64,000 nucleotides of DNA from a bacterium D16-50 (GCA_003612485.1 RAZA01000004.1:62001-126000), one strand, 5' to 3'; positions 16,525 to 26,607 are shown, counted from the stretch's first letter. Program-made: numbers and translations. Notes: generated from the sequence alone by a model not told the origin.

Positions 16525-18357
16525 ATGAGTAAAACAAAAGAAACAAAAATCAAGCCTTACCGTTCCGCCTTCAGCAACGCGATCTGGAGCTTCCGGGAGC
16601 TGCTCCGGCAGGAGCCTGCAGCATTTTTTCTGATGGCGCTGGCAGTGCCCCTGCAGGTGGCGCTGTCCTACATGGACATTTATCTGCCTGCGCTGGTCGT
16701 GGCACAGCTCACCGCCAAAGCGCCCTTTCTCCATGCAGCTTTCCGAGTGGGAGTTGTGGTTGCGCTGATGGTTTTGGCCGGCGCGCTGAAAACCTTTGCG
16801 GAGAAGATGTCCGGGGTATATTTGTCCAGATACCGCTCTCTGAAGGCTGTTGAGGTGAACCGGAAATCCCTGACTTTGTTTTATCAGACCTATGAAAAAA
16901 AGGAGATCCGGGATCTGGGCCATAGAGCTGCCCGTTCCACCGAATTATGGGACGGCGTACAGCCTATATCGGACGTGCCCAGACGCAGCATGAAGCTGGT
17001 GGAGAATGTTCTGAATTATATTCTGTTCGGTACGGTGATCACCTTCGTCAGTCCCCTGCTGGTGCCGTTTCTGACAGTGGGGCCCGCGGTCAACTGGATC
17101 TGTGCCAGAGCCTACACCAACTGGAAATATGCCCATAGGGATAAATGGACCGATATTGAGCGAAAAGCGTGGTATGTGCAGGGGGAGACCGCCAATTTTG
17201 CCTCCGCAAAGGACATTCGCATCTACGGCATGGCAGGGTGGTTTAGGCGGTTGTATGCGGATCTGTCCGCCCAGTGTATTTATTGGGAGAAAAAGAGGCT
17301 TCGCAAGAGCTTTCTCTACCAGATTGCAGATCTTTTTGTCATATTGCTCCGGGACGGCGCCGCCTATGGGCTGCTGATCAAGATGACTCTGGAGGGCAGC
17401 ATTACGGTGGATCGTTTTCTCTTGTATTTCTCCGCCATTTCCATGTTCGCCTCCTTTGTGGGCAATATTATGGAGGAGTGGAACGGCATCCGGTCCACAA
17501 GTCTGGATGTCTGCGATTTTCGGAAATATGTGGAGCTGCCCGACGAGGACGGGGACGGCAAGGCCCATGTGGAGGAACATTTGAAGGCAGCGCCGGAGAT
17601 TGCCTTTGAGCATGTTTCCTTCCGCTATGAGGGTGCCGAGAAGGATGCTTTGTCCGACCTGAATCTGACCATAAAGCCCGGAGAGAAAATCGCTCTGGTG
17701 GGTCTGAACGGGGCGGGCAAGACCACTCTTATAAAGCTGATCTGCGGTCTTTACCTTCCTACGGAGGGCGTGATCAAAATAAACGGCTGCCCTGGTTCTT
17801 TCTTTTTCAGGAAGGATTACTATAGGCTTTTCTCCACTGTGTTTCAGGATGTGCAGGGAGGTTTTTTCTCCCTTGCAGAGACGGTTTCCGGACAAGTGAC
17901 GGGACAGGGGGATGAGGCCAGAATCTGGGAATGTCTGCGGCTTGCAGGGCTGGAGGAAAAGGTGAAAACCCTGCCTGAGGGCATCCATGCCAAGCTGGAC
18001 AAGCAGCTTCATCAGGACGGCATCGATCTCTCCGGAGGAGAAATGCAGAAGCTGATGCTGGCCCGAGCCCTTTACAAGGATGCGCCCATTCTCATATTGG
18101 ACGAGCCCACCGCCGCTCTGGATCCAATAGCCGAGAGCATGATTTATCAGGAATATTTATCCCTGACTCAGGGGAAGACCTCTCTTTTTGTCTCCCATAG
18201 GCTGGCCTCCACCCAATTCTGCGATCGTATTCTGTACATGAAAGAGGGACAAATCGTTGAGGAGGGAACCCACCGGGAGCTGGTGGCTCTGGGGGGTGAA
18301 TATGCCGGGCTCTATGAAAAGCAGAGCTGCTGGTATCAAAACGAGGAAGGGCGGTGA
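16525..18357 (+). CDS. ABC exporter half-transporter A, first pair
   Basis: Membrane-ATPase half-transporter of 610 residues. The N-terminal half has about six hydrophobic segments starting near [20 protein letters not shown]. The C-terminal ATPase has Walker [15 protein letters not shown], signature [15 protein letters not shown] and Walker [13 protein letters not shown] with the H-loop VSHRL. ATG 16525 is chosen because AAGGAG lies 10 bases upstream. The next gene, a paralogue, starts 7 bases after the stop, so the two probably form a heterodimer. With the LytTR/GHKL pair upstream, export of a peptide or self-protection against one is plausible. No precursor peptide gene was found. Confidence 0.9.
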   Translation: MSKTKETKIKPYRSAFSNAIWSFRELLRQEPAAFFLMALAVPLQVALSYMDIYLPALVVAQLTAKAPFLHAAFRVGVVVALMVLAGALKTFAEKMSGVYLSRYRSLKAVEVNRKSLTLFYQTYEKKEIRDLGHRAARSTELWDGVQPISDVPRRSMKLVENVLNYILFGTVITFVSPLLVPFLTVGPAVNWICARAYTNWKYAHRDKWTDIERKAWYVQGETANFASAKDIRIYGMAGWFRRLYADLSAQCIYWEKKRLRKSFLYQIADLFVILLRDGAAYGLLIKMTLEGSITVDRFLLYFSAISMFASFVGNIMEEWNGIRSTSLDVCDFRKYVELPDEDGDGKAHVEEHLKAAPEIAFEHVSFRYEGAEKDALSDLNLTIKPGEKIALVGLNGAGKTTLIKLICGLYLPTEGVIKINGCPGSFFFRKDYYRLFSTVFQDVQGGFFSLAETVSGQVTGQGDEARIWECLRLAGLEEKVKTLPEGIHAKLDKQLHQDGIDLSGGEMQKLMLARALYKDAPILILDEPTAALDPIAESMIYQEYLSLTQGKTSLFVSHRLASTQFCDRILYMKEGQIVEEGTHRELVALGGEYAGLYEKQSCWYQNEEGR

Positions 18358-18364
18358 TCATGTC

Positions 18365-20185
18365 ATGAAACTGAAAGAACATTTGGATATTTATAAGAGG
18401 GCTATCCGGTATCTTTTCTCTCTCAGCCGGGCAAATATGCTGTATCTGATCATTTATAATATTGTGGCAAACGTGGGACCCTATGTGCCGATTTACTTCT
18501 CTGCGCTGCTGATCGATGGACTGTATGAAGGGCGGCCGGTCCGGGAGCTTGTGCTGCATGCGTCTCTTGCGGTGGGTGTTGTGTTTCTGCTGGGGCTGCT
18601 GAAGGCCTATCTGGTCTCCGGATATGCAGCGTCTCAGGTTGTTTTTTACCGAAATCAACACTGGCGCTTTTCGGAGAAGGCCATAGAGATGTCCTATGCT
18701 TCTGTGGAGGATCCGGAGGTTGCGCTTCTGCGAATCAGGATCGCAAAGGAAGATCAGACGGGATATAATCTGTGGAATCTTGCGAACAGAACAGGGGAAT
18801 TGATTTCCAGCATTACCAGAATCGTGCTGTCTTTGACGCTGACATTGTCCTTCTTCTATATGGATGCGGTGCCCCTCCTATTGAAGTTTACCTTCGTGGG
18901 AGGCATTGGGCTGGTGATTTTATGCAGGAGCATTGCCACCAAAAAGGGAGCGCAGCTGGAATCCCGCTTTTTTGACTCTTCCGTGTACCTGAATCTTTTG
19001 GCGGACAAATATGAGAGTTATAAGGATCATTACAGCAGCGGTAAGGACATCCGCATTTATGATATGGCGGAGGGTCTGGTGAAGATGAACAAGCACAACG
19101 ATGACGCATATAACGCTAAGGCCCTGATACTGACGAAGAAGATCGCGGTGCTGGAGGCGGCGGAGCTTTTGATGAACTATGTCCTGCGGTTCGGGGTCTA
19201 TCTGCTCCTGATCTATGCCGCCCTTTCAGGGGGGATCACGGTAGGCTCCGTGGCCCGATATGTCTCCTGCGTCATGCTGCTTTTGGGCGCTTCCTGCAAT
19301 CTGGTCACCACCGTCCAGCACCTGATGATCAATAATCACTATCTGAAGCGGTATTTTTCCTATTTTGATATTCCCAACCCCATGTATCAGGGCTCCCTGA
19401 CTGTGGAGAAACGGGACGACAACGAGTATTTTGTGGAATTTAGAGATGTTTCCTTCCGCTATCCCAACACTCAGGAATATGCCCTGCGCCATGTGAACCT
19501 GAAGTTTCGAGTGGGGGAAAAGCTGGCGGTGGTGGGACAGAACGGCAGCGGCAAGACCACCTTCATCAAGCTGATGTGCCGTCTCTACGATCCCACTGAG
19601 GGGGAGATCCTTTTGAACGGCGTCAACATCAAGAAATACGATTATGATGAATACATGAGCATTTTTTCCGTGGTCTTTCAGGATTTTCGCCTCTTCGCCT
19701 TCCGGCTGGGAGAAACCGTGTCCGCAAGTCCCTATTATGATAGGGAAAGAGTGGTCCGCTGCCTTGAGGAAGCAGGCTTCGGAGAGCGTCTTTCCTCCAT
19801 GCCGGAGGGGCTGGACAGCTTCCTGAAAAAGGATTTCGACGGCAGCGGGATCGAAATATCCGGCGGAGAGGGCCAGAAGATCGCCCTTGCCAGAGCCTTG
19901 TACAAGGATGCGCCTTTCCTGATTCTGGACGAGCCCACCGCCGCTCTGGATCCCGTCTCCGAGTACGAGATCTACAGCCGGTTCAATGAGATCGCCGGGG
20001 ACAAGACGGCTATCTATATCAGCCACCGTCTGGCCTCCTGCCGTTTCTGCCACAAGATAGCGGTGTTTGAACAGGGAAGAATCGTGCAGACCGGCAGCCA
20101 TGCAGAGCTTCTGGCCAACGAGGCCGGAGTCTATCATAGGCTCTGGATGGCTCAGGCGCAGTATTATACCGATGCAGGATGCTGA
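18365..20185 (+). CDS. ABC exporter half-transporter B, first pair
   Basis: Partner half-transporter of 606 residues. Hydrophobic segments occupy the first 300 residues. The ATPase domain has Walker A VGQNGSGKTTFIKL, signature ISGGEGQKIALARAL, Walker [13 protein letters not shown] and H-loop ISHRL. No N-terminal C39 peptidase is present, so cleavage of a double-glycine leader is not expected here. ATG 18365 follows GGGCGGTGA; a longer upstream frame would overlap the previous gene by 100 bases. A strong terminator follows at 20208. Confidence 0.9.
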   Translation: MKLKEHLDIYKRAIRYLFSLSRANMLYLIIYNIVANVGPYVPIYFSALLIDGLYEGRPVRELVLHASLAVGVVFLLGLLKAYLVSGYAASQVVFYRNQHWRFSEKAIEMSYASVEDPEVALLRIRIAKEDQTGYNLWNLANRTGELISSITRIVLSLTLTLSFFYMDAVPLLLKFTFVGGIGLVILCRSIATKKGAQLESRFFDSSVYLNLLADKYESYKDHYSSGKDIRIYDMAEGLVKMNKHNDDAYNAKALILTKKIAVLEAAELLMNYVLRFGVYLLLIYAALSGGITVGSVARYVSCVMLLLGASCNLVTTVQHLMINNHYLKRYFSYFDIPNPMYQGSLTVEKRDDNEYFVEFRDVSFRYPNTQEYALRHVNLKFRVGEKLAVVGQNGSGKTTFIKLMCRLYDPTEGEILLNGVNIKKYDYDEYMSIFSVVFQDFRLFAFRLGETVSASPYYDRERVVRCLEEAGFGERLSSMPEGLDSFLKKDFDGSGIEISGGEGQKIALARALYKDAPFLILDEPTAALDPVSEYEIYSRFNEIAGDKTAIYISHRLASCRFCHKIAVFEQGRIVQTGSHAELLANEAGVYHRLWMAQAQYYTDAGC

Positions 20186-20207
20186 TCATGTAAGATTCTG
20201 AAAAGAG

Positions 20208-20248
20208 CCGCCTTTCTCTGCCTTTTGTGGCATGGAAGGGCGGTTTTT
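20208..20248 (+). terminator. Intrinsic terminator after the first exporter operon
   Basis: CCGCCTTTC (20208-20216) pairs with GAAGGGCGG (20235-20243) with one G-U pair, an inner TGCC-GGCA stem extends it, and TTTTT follows at 20244-20248. Confidence 0.85.
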
Positions 20249-20341
20249 CGCGGCACTGATTTCGGTGGCGGAGGCGTAAAAGAGAGGGCTGCCCGCATTT
20301 TGCCTGCTTGTCCAAAGTGGTTGAAAGTGTGTTCATGGGGC

Positions 20342-20369
20342 TTGACAATGGGCGGAAATCTGGTAAACT
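20342..20369 (+). promoter_or_regulatory. Possible promoter for the Rpn-family gene
   Basis: Perfect TTGACA (20342-20347), a 16-base spacer and TAAACT (20364-20369). The 200 bases between it and the gene at 20585 are AT-rich and hold no supported gene. Confidence 0.45.
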
Positions 20370-20584
20370 GAAATCAAAGCATAATTCTTTCTATTCACAA
20401 TTCAACTATCTGAGTATCCGTTCAAAAAGAGGCATTGAGAGTTTGTATTTGGTCTTTGCCTCATGTAGGGAAAATCTATGCTTTATATTCATTCAATCCA
20501 TGATTCAATCGATTATTAATATAGAAGCAGGAGATTTCCGCAAGGGGTGTGTGGGTGTTTTCTCCTGCCAATGGGGGAGGAGAC

Positions 20585-21481
20585 ATGAAGCTTGTCTCTC
20601 TGAAAAGTGATTACGCCTTTAAGGAGTTGTTTTCCCACGAAAATATCAGGAAGCAGTTTCTCAGTGATATGTTGGATATTCCGTTTGAGAATATCCAATC
20701 TGTGGCGCTGGTCAATACCAATTTGTGGGTGCGTTATAAGAAGCATAAGCAGGGTATACTGGATGTGCTGATGCAGCTTGGGGACGGTGCCAAGATAAAT
20801 GTGGAAATGCAGGTACGGCGTCTGATGCATTGGAAGAAGAGACAGTTTTTCTATCTGGCCAAAATGTATACGGAAGATTTGAAGGCGGGGGAGGATTATG
20901 GGAAACTTCGTAAATGTGTCAGTATTGCAATTTTGGATTTCGATTTGACTGGGGATGAGGGGTGCCACAGCGTGTACCGCATGAGGAACAGAGACGGCAG
21001 GGAATTTTCTGATGTGTGGGAGATACATATTGTGGAGCTGGGGAAGGAGCTGCAGGGTTCGGGAGCGGCGGAGGACTGGATTCGTCTGTTCAATGCGCAG
21101 AGGGAGGAGGATCTGGAGATGATCAGAGTGAAAAATGTGGGAATGATGGAGGCTATAGAGGCGCTGAGGGAGATGAGCCTGAGCAAGGCCATGCGCTATC
21201 GCCGCGAGGTGAATCTGAAACTGCGCCGAGACCGCAAGGCGGAGGATGACTATATAAGGCATTGCGGAAGGGAAGAGGGAAAAGCTGAAGGAAAAGCAGA
21301 GGGAAAAGTCGAGGGAAAAGCGGAAGATGTTTTGCTGCTTCTGGGAGAACTGGGTCATATTCCGCAGGATGTGGAAGCAAGAATCAAAAACGAGAAGAAC
21401 CCGGACATTTTAAGCGGCTGGCTTGGTGCGGCAGCCAAGGCGGGGAGCATGGGGCAGTTCAGAGAGCGCTGCGGTTTATGA
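20585..21481 (+). CDS. Rpn family PD-(D/E)XK nuclease / putative transposase
   Basis: Protein of 298 residues of the Rpn (YhgA-like, PF12784) recombination-promoting nuclease family. The N-terminus is LVSLKSDYAFKELFSHENIR, typical of the family. The PD-(D/E)XK core is visible as GILDVLMQLGDGAKINVEMQ (Asp, then Glu-x-Gln). Near the C-terminus is the repeated EGKAEGKAEGKVEGKAE linker, common in this family. GGGAGGAGA lies just before ATG 20585. Rpn proteins are mobile and cut DNA; there are no transposon ends that I can identify here. Confidence 0.85.
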   Translation: MKLVSLKSDYAFKELFSHENIRKQFLSDMLDIPFENIQSVALVNTNLWVRYKKHKQGILDVLMQLGDGAKINVEMQVRRLMHWKKRQFFYLAKMYTEDLKAGEDYGKLRKCVSIAILDFDLTGDEGCHSVYRMRNRDGREFSDVWEIHIVELGKELQGSGAAEDWIRLFNAQREEDLEMIRVKNVGMMEAIEALREMSLSKAMRYRREVNLKLRRDRKAEDDYIRHCGREEGKAEGKAEGKVEGKAEDVLLLLGELGHIPQDVEARIKNEKNPDILSGWLGAAAKAGSMGQFRERCGL

Positions 21482-21621
21482 GGGCATGGGGATCGTTTCT
21501 CCGACTGCAGTGTTGGGCCGGGAGGATCCGTCGGAATGGAGGATCTCTGAAAGGATCTCAGGTTGTAGCTGTTGCTGATAGAGCAAGGAGGACTGAGGGG
21601 GCCTGCGGAGAGCACAATCTG

Positions 21622-21656
21622 CAGGGCGAAGCTGTAAAGGAGCTTTCTTCGCCCTG
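21622..21656. terminator. Hairpin between convergent genes
   Basis: CAGGGCGAA (21622-21630) and TTCGCCCTG (21648-21656) are perfect complements with a 17-base loop that can pair further (AAGCT with AGCTT). It lies between the Rpn gene and the minus-strand lipoprotein gene. There is no T tract next to either arm, so termination is only a guess. Confidence 0.4.
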
Positions 21657-21684
21657 AGGTGGGACTTGTTTTTGTCACTTGTGT

Positions 21685-23967
21685 TTACCGATTTTCGTTT
21701 ACATAAAGGTTCATGCGGCTTTGGATCACGGATATAGTCTCGCTGAGGGATTTTTGCCCTGCAAAGAAGGCTTCCGCCTCCTCGCTGATGATTCTCATGA
21801 TTTCCCGGCTTTCGTATCCGGACGCCAGACAAGATCCTTTCAGCAGCGACAGAATCGTATCGGCCTCCTGCTTCGTGGCGGTATGGTAGGTGTAGCTCCA
21901 GCCGTTGCCGGAGGTGGTTTGGGTTCCGGTGACAATAGGGTTGCCGTTTTCATCCAGATAGGGGTCCCCGTTTTCATCCAGTACATATTCCTCCTGCAGG
22001 GCGTCTGCCATCATGGCTTCCAGCCGGCGCTTCATGGACGGGAATCCCATTTGGTTTCTGGCATTTTCTTCTTCTGCCAGCACATTCTCGATAAAGCTCC
22101 ATGCACCCTCTTGGTTGTGTGATTTGGAGGGGATTGCGTAGGCGTAAGCTGTGGTAAGGCCGTGTCTGGGGGTGCCGTCGGTGGTGGGAAAGCCGATACA
22201 GACGGCATCCTCGCCGTACATGGCCATATCCATTTGGATGGAGTCGAAATCGTAGAGGAAGGTATTTTTCAGGAGAACCTCTCCGCTTTGAATTCTTGCA
22301 GGTGTGTCGGGCCTATCCGGATCCGGCACTGTCTGGTCCGGGAAGCTGGCCGCAAACTGCAGGATGCTCTGGAATTCCGGAGAATCAAAGCTGCAGGTGC
22401 CGGCGGACCAGTCAATGAAGGCATTGTAATTATATGTTAAAACATATCTAAGAATATCGCTTTTTGTGGCCCCGTCGAAAAGCTCTGCTCCGGGATAGGC
22501 TTTCGCAAGGGCGGTGAGTTCATCGAAGGTCCAGCCGGGTTCTGTGCCCAGCTGGGCGGAATGCCCCATTACCGTTTCCAGAAAAAAGAGGATGGGGACG
22601 CTGGCGAGAGTTCCGTCGAAGGTGTAGGCCTCCACTATTTCATTCACAAAATCTTCCGTGTTGAGGAGGGAGCTTTTTTCAAAAAAAGGACGGAGATCTT
22701 CACATAGGCCCTTTGCCGCCAGACGTTGTGCGTCCAGCCCCGTCAGTTCTATGAGATCCGGACAATTGTCGGAGGCAAGGTCGGCATACAGTCTTGCCAG
22801 AGCGTCTGCCAAGGAATTTGCGCTGCCGTCTTCAAGGTTTCTATATTCTCGGATGGTAATATGATATTGACTGCTGGCTCTGTTGAATTTCACCACCGCC
22901 GGTTCATAGTTATATGCATCGGTCAGTACGGCAAGGACGAGGGATTCTTTCTGTGCAGCTTCATCCGGGTCCGTCTTGGTCAATAGGGCGATCTCTCCCT
23001 GCCGGTTGGAATTTTCCGTGACGGCAACAATTGTGGAATCATCCATTTCTCCGAAGTACAGCACATCGTTTCCGTTGATGTCACAGTCCATCCAGCGGAA
23101 AAGTTCCTGAGCCTTTTTTTCTGCCAAGTCGAAGGTATATGCATAGACGCGATCCTGCATGAGGAGATCATTTTGTATCCCGGAAACAAAGACATTGCCG
23201 CCGGGAAAATCTGCCCAGACTTCTGCCAGCTTTTTGTTTTCAAAATCTACCTCGTAGAGGGAAAAGCTTCTTCCTTCCACCCCCGGAGTCTGCATGCTGA
23301 GATACATCTTGTCATTGCCGGCATGGTACAGTTCATTCATCCAGACCTCGGCTGCATCGGGGGAGATACGTCCGGAGAATGTTCCCTCCTGATCATAGAG
23401 CCAGAGACACGCATCGCCAAGAAGATAGATCCTTCCGCTGCCGTCTGTCTTCATCAGGCTTATGTAGGGCTGCTGGCCGGAGGTATCCTGCAGGTCTTCC
23501 GTGATATTCCGGGTGAAGAGACATTCCCCCTGAGAATCGAATTTGCACAGAAATATCCGGATCTCCGGAGAGGCGCCGGAAGCGGGAGGCTCTGTGGGAT
23601 AGGCCTTGGCCATGACAAAAAGGCTGCCGTCCGCCCCGAAGACATATTTGCTCAGACTCATGCCGGAAGATTCTTCTGGCCATGCAAGAGGGACCGTGGA
23701 GGCTTTTCGCTGGGAGAGGGAGTAGGTACCCATATGCTGGGTGTAGCGCTGGAGCCCTTCCTCCCATTCCATGGAAAGGTAGAGAAGATTATCTTTGGAC
23801 AGCACTATACTGCTGTAGTCAATGTAATCACCTTCCATGGTGATGAATTCCGGTACATAGACCCATTCTTTTGGCTCCGGGGCAGCGGGATCCTCCTTGT
23901 TGCCGCAGGCAGTCAGCAAAAATAACATGACGGCGATCAGCAGAAGACGGTTGGCATTCTTTTTCAT
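21685..23967 (-). CDS. Lipoprotein with N-terminal propeller-like part and solute-binding domain
   Basis: Large lipoprotein of 760 residues. The signal peptide is MKKNANRLLLIAVMLFLLTA followed by the lipobox cysteine (LLTAC). Residues of about 35-330 are repetitive strand-rich sequence such as DGSLFVMAKAYP, DGSGRIYLLGDACLWLYD and NDKMYLSMQTPG, suggestive of a beta-propeller. From about 340 onward it resembles an extracellular solute-binding protein (VLAVLTDAYNYEPAVVKFNR, PGWTFDELTALAKAYPGAEL, AWSFIENVLA). The start at 23967 has AAAGGAGGA 7 bases upstream; an ATG two codons earlier is too close. No permease genes adjoin it, so it may be a sensor or an orphan binding protein. Confidence 0.82.
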   Translation of the reverse strand: MKKNANRLLLIAVMLFLLTACGNKEDPAAPEPKEWVYVPEFITMEGDYIDYSSIVLSKDNLLYLSMEWEEGLQRYTQHMGTYSLSQRKASTVPLAWPEESSGMSLSKYVFGADGSLFVMAKAYPTEPPASGASPEIRIFLCKFDSQGECLFTRNITEDLQDTSGQQPYISLMKTDGSGRIYLLGDACLWLYDQEGTFSGRISPDAAEVWMNELYHAGNDKMYLSMQTPGVEGRSFSLYEVDFENKKLAEVWADFPGGNVFVSGIQNDLLMQDRVYAYTFDLAEKKAQELFRWMDCDINGNDVLYFGEMDDSTIVAVTENSNRQGEIALLTKTDPDEAAQKESLVLAVLTDAYNYEPAVVKFNRASSQYHITIREYRNLEDGSANSLADALARLYADLASDNCPDLIELTGLDAQRLAAKGLCEDLRPFFEKSSLLNTEDFVNEIVEAYTFDGTLASVPILFFLETVMGHSAQLGTEPGWTFDELTALAKAYPGAELFDGATKSDILRYVLTYNYNAFIDWSAGTCSFDSPEFQSILQFAASFPDQTVPDPDRPDTPARIQSGEVLLKNTFLYDFDSIQMDMAMYGEDAVCIGFPTTDGTPRHGLTTAYAYAIPSKSHNQEGAWSFIENVLAEEENARNQMGFPSMKRRLEAMMADALQEEYVLDENGDPYLDENGNPIVTGTQTTSGNGWSYTYHTATKQEADTILSLLKGSCLASGYESREIMRIISEEAEAFFAGQKSLSETISVIQSRMNLYVNENR

Positions 23968-24146
23968 AGACATTCCTCCTTTTGCCGCCGTTCCTCATAG
24001 GGGATGGGCTTTTGCCGGTAAATTCTGTGAGGAAAATCTTTTCACCGATGACATTGCCTTATAAGTCATGGTGTTTTGGCGGCGTTATTTATAACTGAAT
24101 CCGATTTGTAAGAAATTCGTTACAAGAAATCAAGTTATTTTAAAGC

Positions 24147-24175
24147 TTGCGCATTATTGGGGAAGTACTTATAAT
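24147..24175 (+). promoter_or_regulatory. Promoter of the radical SAM gene
   Basis: TTGCGC (24147-24152), 17-base spacer and consensus TATAAT (24170-24175). It leaves a leader of about 130 bases before the start at 24314. The rest of the gap, 23968-24313, is AT-rich with no gene. Confidence 0.6.
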
Positions 24176-24313
24176 AGAATCATGTTTTAGATTCAATTTT
24201 AGGATCTAGGTACTTAGAAAGCGTCAACAAAGCAGACAAAAGAGCGGGAAATAGAGACGTATCAGTCTTGGAAATTTCCGGTGGCTGCCCGCCGGCCTGA
24301 GAAAGGGGAGAAT

Positions 24314-25438
24314 ATGCCGCCCATTCATGTGATGCTGAAGCCGGCTTCCGGCCTATGCAATATGAGATGCTCCTATTGCTTCTATGCGGATGAGATGGAG
24401 AAAAGGAGCCGGAAGGATTATGGGTTCATGAGTCTGGGGACTCTGGAAAATGTGGTGCGAAGGGTGCTGGAGTTTGCGGAAGGGTCCTGCACCATCGCCT
24501 TTCAGGGGGGAGAGCCCACGCTGGCAGGGCTGGACTTCTATAGGGAGCTGCTTAGGCTGGAGAAGGAGTATAATGTGAGAAAAGTATCCGTTTCCCACGC
24601 GCTGCAGACCAACGGCTATGCTCTGGATCAGGAATGGTGCGCTTTTTTTGCAAAGGAGCGTTTTTTGATCGGGCTGTCTGTGGACGGCATCAAGGCCACC
24701 CACGACGCATATCGGAAGGATGCGGCAGGGGCGGACACCTACTTTCATACGCTGGAGGCGGCTAAGATGCTGGATAGAGCAGGTGCAGACTTCAACGTGC
24801 TGACCGTGGTGAACGGGAAGACCGCCCCCAAGATCAGAAGGATTTATGAGCAATACCGCAAGCTGGGCTTTCGATGGCAGCAGTATATAGCCTGTCTGGA
24901 TCCTCTGGGAGAGAGGCAGAGGGGGGAATATTCCTTGACGCCGGAGGCTTACGGGGAATTCCTCATCGATCTGTTTGAGCTGTGGTATCTGGATCTGCAA
25001 AAGGGTGAGCAGCCCTATATCAGGCAGTTTGAGAACTATGTGGGCATTTTGTTGGGCAGGCAGCCGGAATCCTGTGAGCAGAGAGGCCTATGCAGCCTGC
25101 AGAGCATCGTGGAGGCGGACGGCAGCGTGTATCCTTGTGATTTCTACTGTCTGGATGAATATTGTCTGGGAAATCTCAACGATGACGATATGGGAACCAT
25201 CATAGACCGTCTCAGAGAGAGCCGATTCATACAAGATTCCGTCAATCATGATGAGGAATGCCGAAATTGTTCCTATTTTTTTGTATGCCGGGGAGGCTGC
25301 CGAAGGCATCGGGAGACGGAGTGGGAGGCTTCGGAGGAACGGGGGAGGAATCGGTTCTGCAAATCCTATAAGATGTTTTTCGGCGCCTGCCTGCCTGCGC
25401 TCAGGGAGATAGCAGGCGGCGTTGCGGCTCCGCTTTAG
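24314..25438 (+). CDS. SPASM-domain radical SAM enzyme, anaerobic sulfatase-maturase-like
   Basis: Radical SAM protein of 374 residues resembling anaerobic sulfatase-maturating enzymes. The 4Fe-4S motif is CNMRCSYC at residues 15-22 after HVMLKPASGL. QGGEPTLAG follows. The C-terminal SPASM cysteines are in YPCDFYCLDEYCLGNL, EECRNCSYFFVCRGGC and RFCKSY. anSMEs turn an active-site Cys or Ser of sulfatases into formylglycine. No sulfatase gene is in this window, so the target is elsewhere or is not a sulfatase. ATG 24314 follows AAAGGGGAG; GTG 24281 is a weaker alternative. Confidence 0.85.
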   Translation: MPPIHVMLKPASGLCNMRCSYCFYADEMEKRSRKDYGFMSLGTLENVVRRVLEFAEGSCTIAFQGGEPTLAGLDFYRELLRLEKEYNVRKVSVSHALQTNGYALDQEWCAFFAKERFLIGLSVDGIKATHDAYRKDAAGADTYFHTLEAAKMLDRAGADFNVLTVVNGKTAPKIRRIYEQYRKLGFRWQQYIACLDPLGERQRGEYSLTPEAYGEFLIDLFELWYLDLQKGEQPYIRQFENYVGILLGRQPESCEQRGLCSLQSIVEADGSVYPCDFYCLDEYCLGNLNDDDMGTIIDRLRESRFIQDSVNHDEECRNCSYFFVCRGGCRRHRETEWEASEERGRNRFCKSYKMFFGACLPALREIAGGVAAPL

Positions 25439-25563
25439 CATGGCTGGAGGAGATGCGATGTGGATGTAGTTAAAAAGGGGCCGAGGGAGGTTTAAAAAAG
25501 AGGGATCGCAAGGCAGACGAAAAGAATAAATGCTTGGAGTTCAACAATAGGGAGGAAGATGGA

Positions 25564-26370
25564 ATGGAAGGGAGCAGTACGGTAAAGAAGGGAGCGGAAC
25601 AGAAGGCAATGGGAGGAGAGGGACCAAAAACAGTGAAAAACTATAGGTTCATCATTGAGTATGACGGCAGCCGTTATTTTGGCTGGCAGCATCAGCCTGA
25701 TAAGAATACCATTCAGGGCAAGCTGGAGAACGTGCTGGGCATCATGTGCGGAAAGGATGTGGAGGTCATTGGAGCGGGAAGGACTGACGGAGGCGTACAT
25801 GCCAAGGCTATGGTGGCCAATGCGTTTCTGGAGACAGAGAGCTCCTGCGAGGAGATCCGGGATTATATGAACCGCTATCTTCCTGATGACATAGCTGTCA
25901 GGGAAGTGAGGGAGGCAGGACCCAGATTCCACGCCCGCTACAATGCTAAGGGAAAGACATACTGCTATACTTGTTATGACGGCGACGTGAAGCCGGTTTT
26001 TGATAGGAAGTATTATACGGCCTTAGAGGGAAAGCCGGATGTGGAGCTGATGCGGCAGGCGGCGGAGATTCTGAAGGGGGAGCATGATTTCAAGAATTTC
26101 TGTACAAATCCCCGGATGAAGAAGTCTACCGTCCGCGTGGTGGATAAAATAGAGATTGAGAGGCAGGGAGGCTATCTGTATTTTACCATTCACGGTACGG
26201 GTTTCCTTCAGAATATGGTACGCATCATGGTGGGAACGCTTCTGGAGATCGGCTGCGGAAGGATGACCATGGAGCAGCTGAAAGAGGCGATGGTCAATCC
26301 GGAACGCCAGAAGGCGGGACCTACTGCTCCGGCTCAAGGATTGTGCCTCATAAGCGTAGATTATAGCTAA
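25564..26370 (+). CDS. truA: tRNA pseudouridine38-40 synthase
   Basis: TruA makes pseudouridine at positions 38-40 of tRNA anticodon arms. The core starts KNYRFIIEYDGSRYFGWQHQ. The catalytic Asp (about residue 75) is in GAGRTDGGVHA, and FLQNMVRIMVGTLLEIG and PERQKAGPTAPAQGLCL mark the C-terminal part. Length is 268 residues. ATG 25564 follows GGGAGGA; this leaves about 23 residues before the conserved core, so a later start such as GTG 25633 is possible. A terminator-like hairpin follows. Confidence 0.93.
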   Translation: MEGSSTVKKGAEQKAMGGEGPKTVKNYRFIIEYDGSRYFGWQHQPDKNTIQGKLENVLGIMCGKDVEVIGAGRTDGGVHAKAMVANAFLETESSCEEIRDYMNRYLPDDIAVREVREAGPRFHARYNAKGKTYCYTCYDGDVKPVFDRKYYTALEGKPDVELMRQAAEILKGEHDFKNFCTNPRMKKSTVRVVDKIEIERQGGYLYFTIHGTGFLQNMVRIMVGTLLEIGCGRMTMEQLKEAMVNPERQKAGPTAPAQGLCLISVDYS

Positions 26371-26424
26371 TGCCAAATCTTTAATAAATCATGATTCCTT
26401 CTCGGAAATTTCTGCACCTGCAAC

Positions 26425-26476
26425 CGCCGGTTGACAGATTTCCAAGCGCACTTGCTGGTTGTCAACCGGCGATTTT
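26425..26476 (+). terminator. Terminator-like hairpin after truA
   Basis: A perfect 12-bp stem pairs CGCCGGTTGACA (26425-26436) with TGTCAACCGGCG (26460-26471), followed by ATTTT. The loop can form a small inner hairpin (CAAG-CTTG). Confidence 0.75.
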
Positions 26477-26590
26477 GCTATGATTTCCTCGTAGATGCGG
26501 CTGAAGCTGTTTTCAGAGGGGTTCTTTTTCAAGGCTCCAAAGAGGATCAGAAAGAGTGTTCAGGCGCAGAAAGGAAAACTGTAGAATGAG

Positions 26591-26607
26591 GCGGGCGGGA
26601 TGCCCGC
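26591..26607 (+). other. Short hairpin upstream of the XRE gene
   Basis: GCGGGC-GGGAT-GCCCGC lies 10 bases before AAGGAGG of the gene at 26632. It is part of the recurring hairpin-before-Shine-Dalgarno pattern. Confidence 0.35.

Noticed and set aside
16525-20185. Lantibiotic or double-glycine peptide cluster
   Set aside because: No precursor peptide, modification enzyme or C39 peptidase domain was found near the exporters.
20308-20584. Coding gene in the gap before the Rpn gene
   Set aside because: The frame lacks a binding site, is rich in rare-looking composition and overlaps a promoter candidate.
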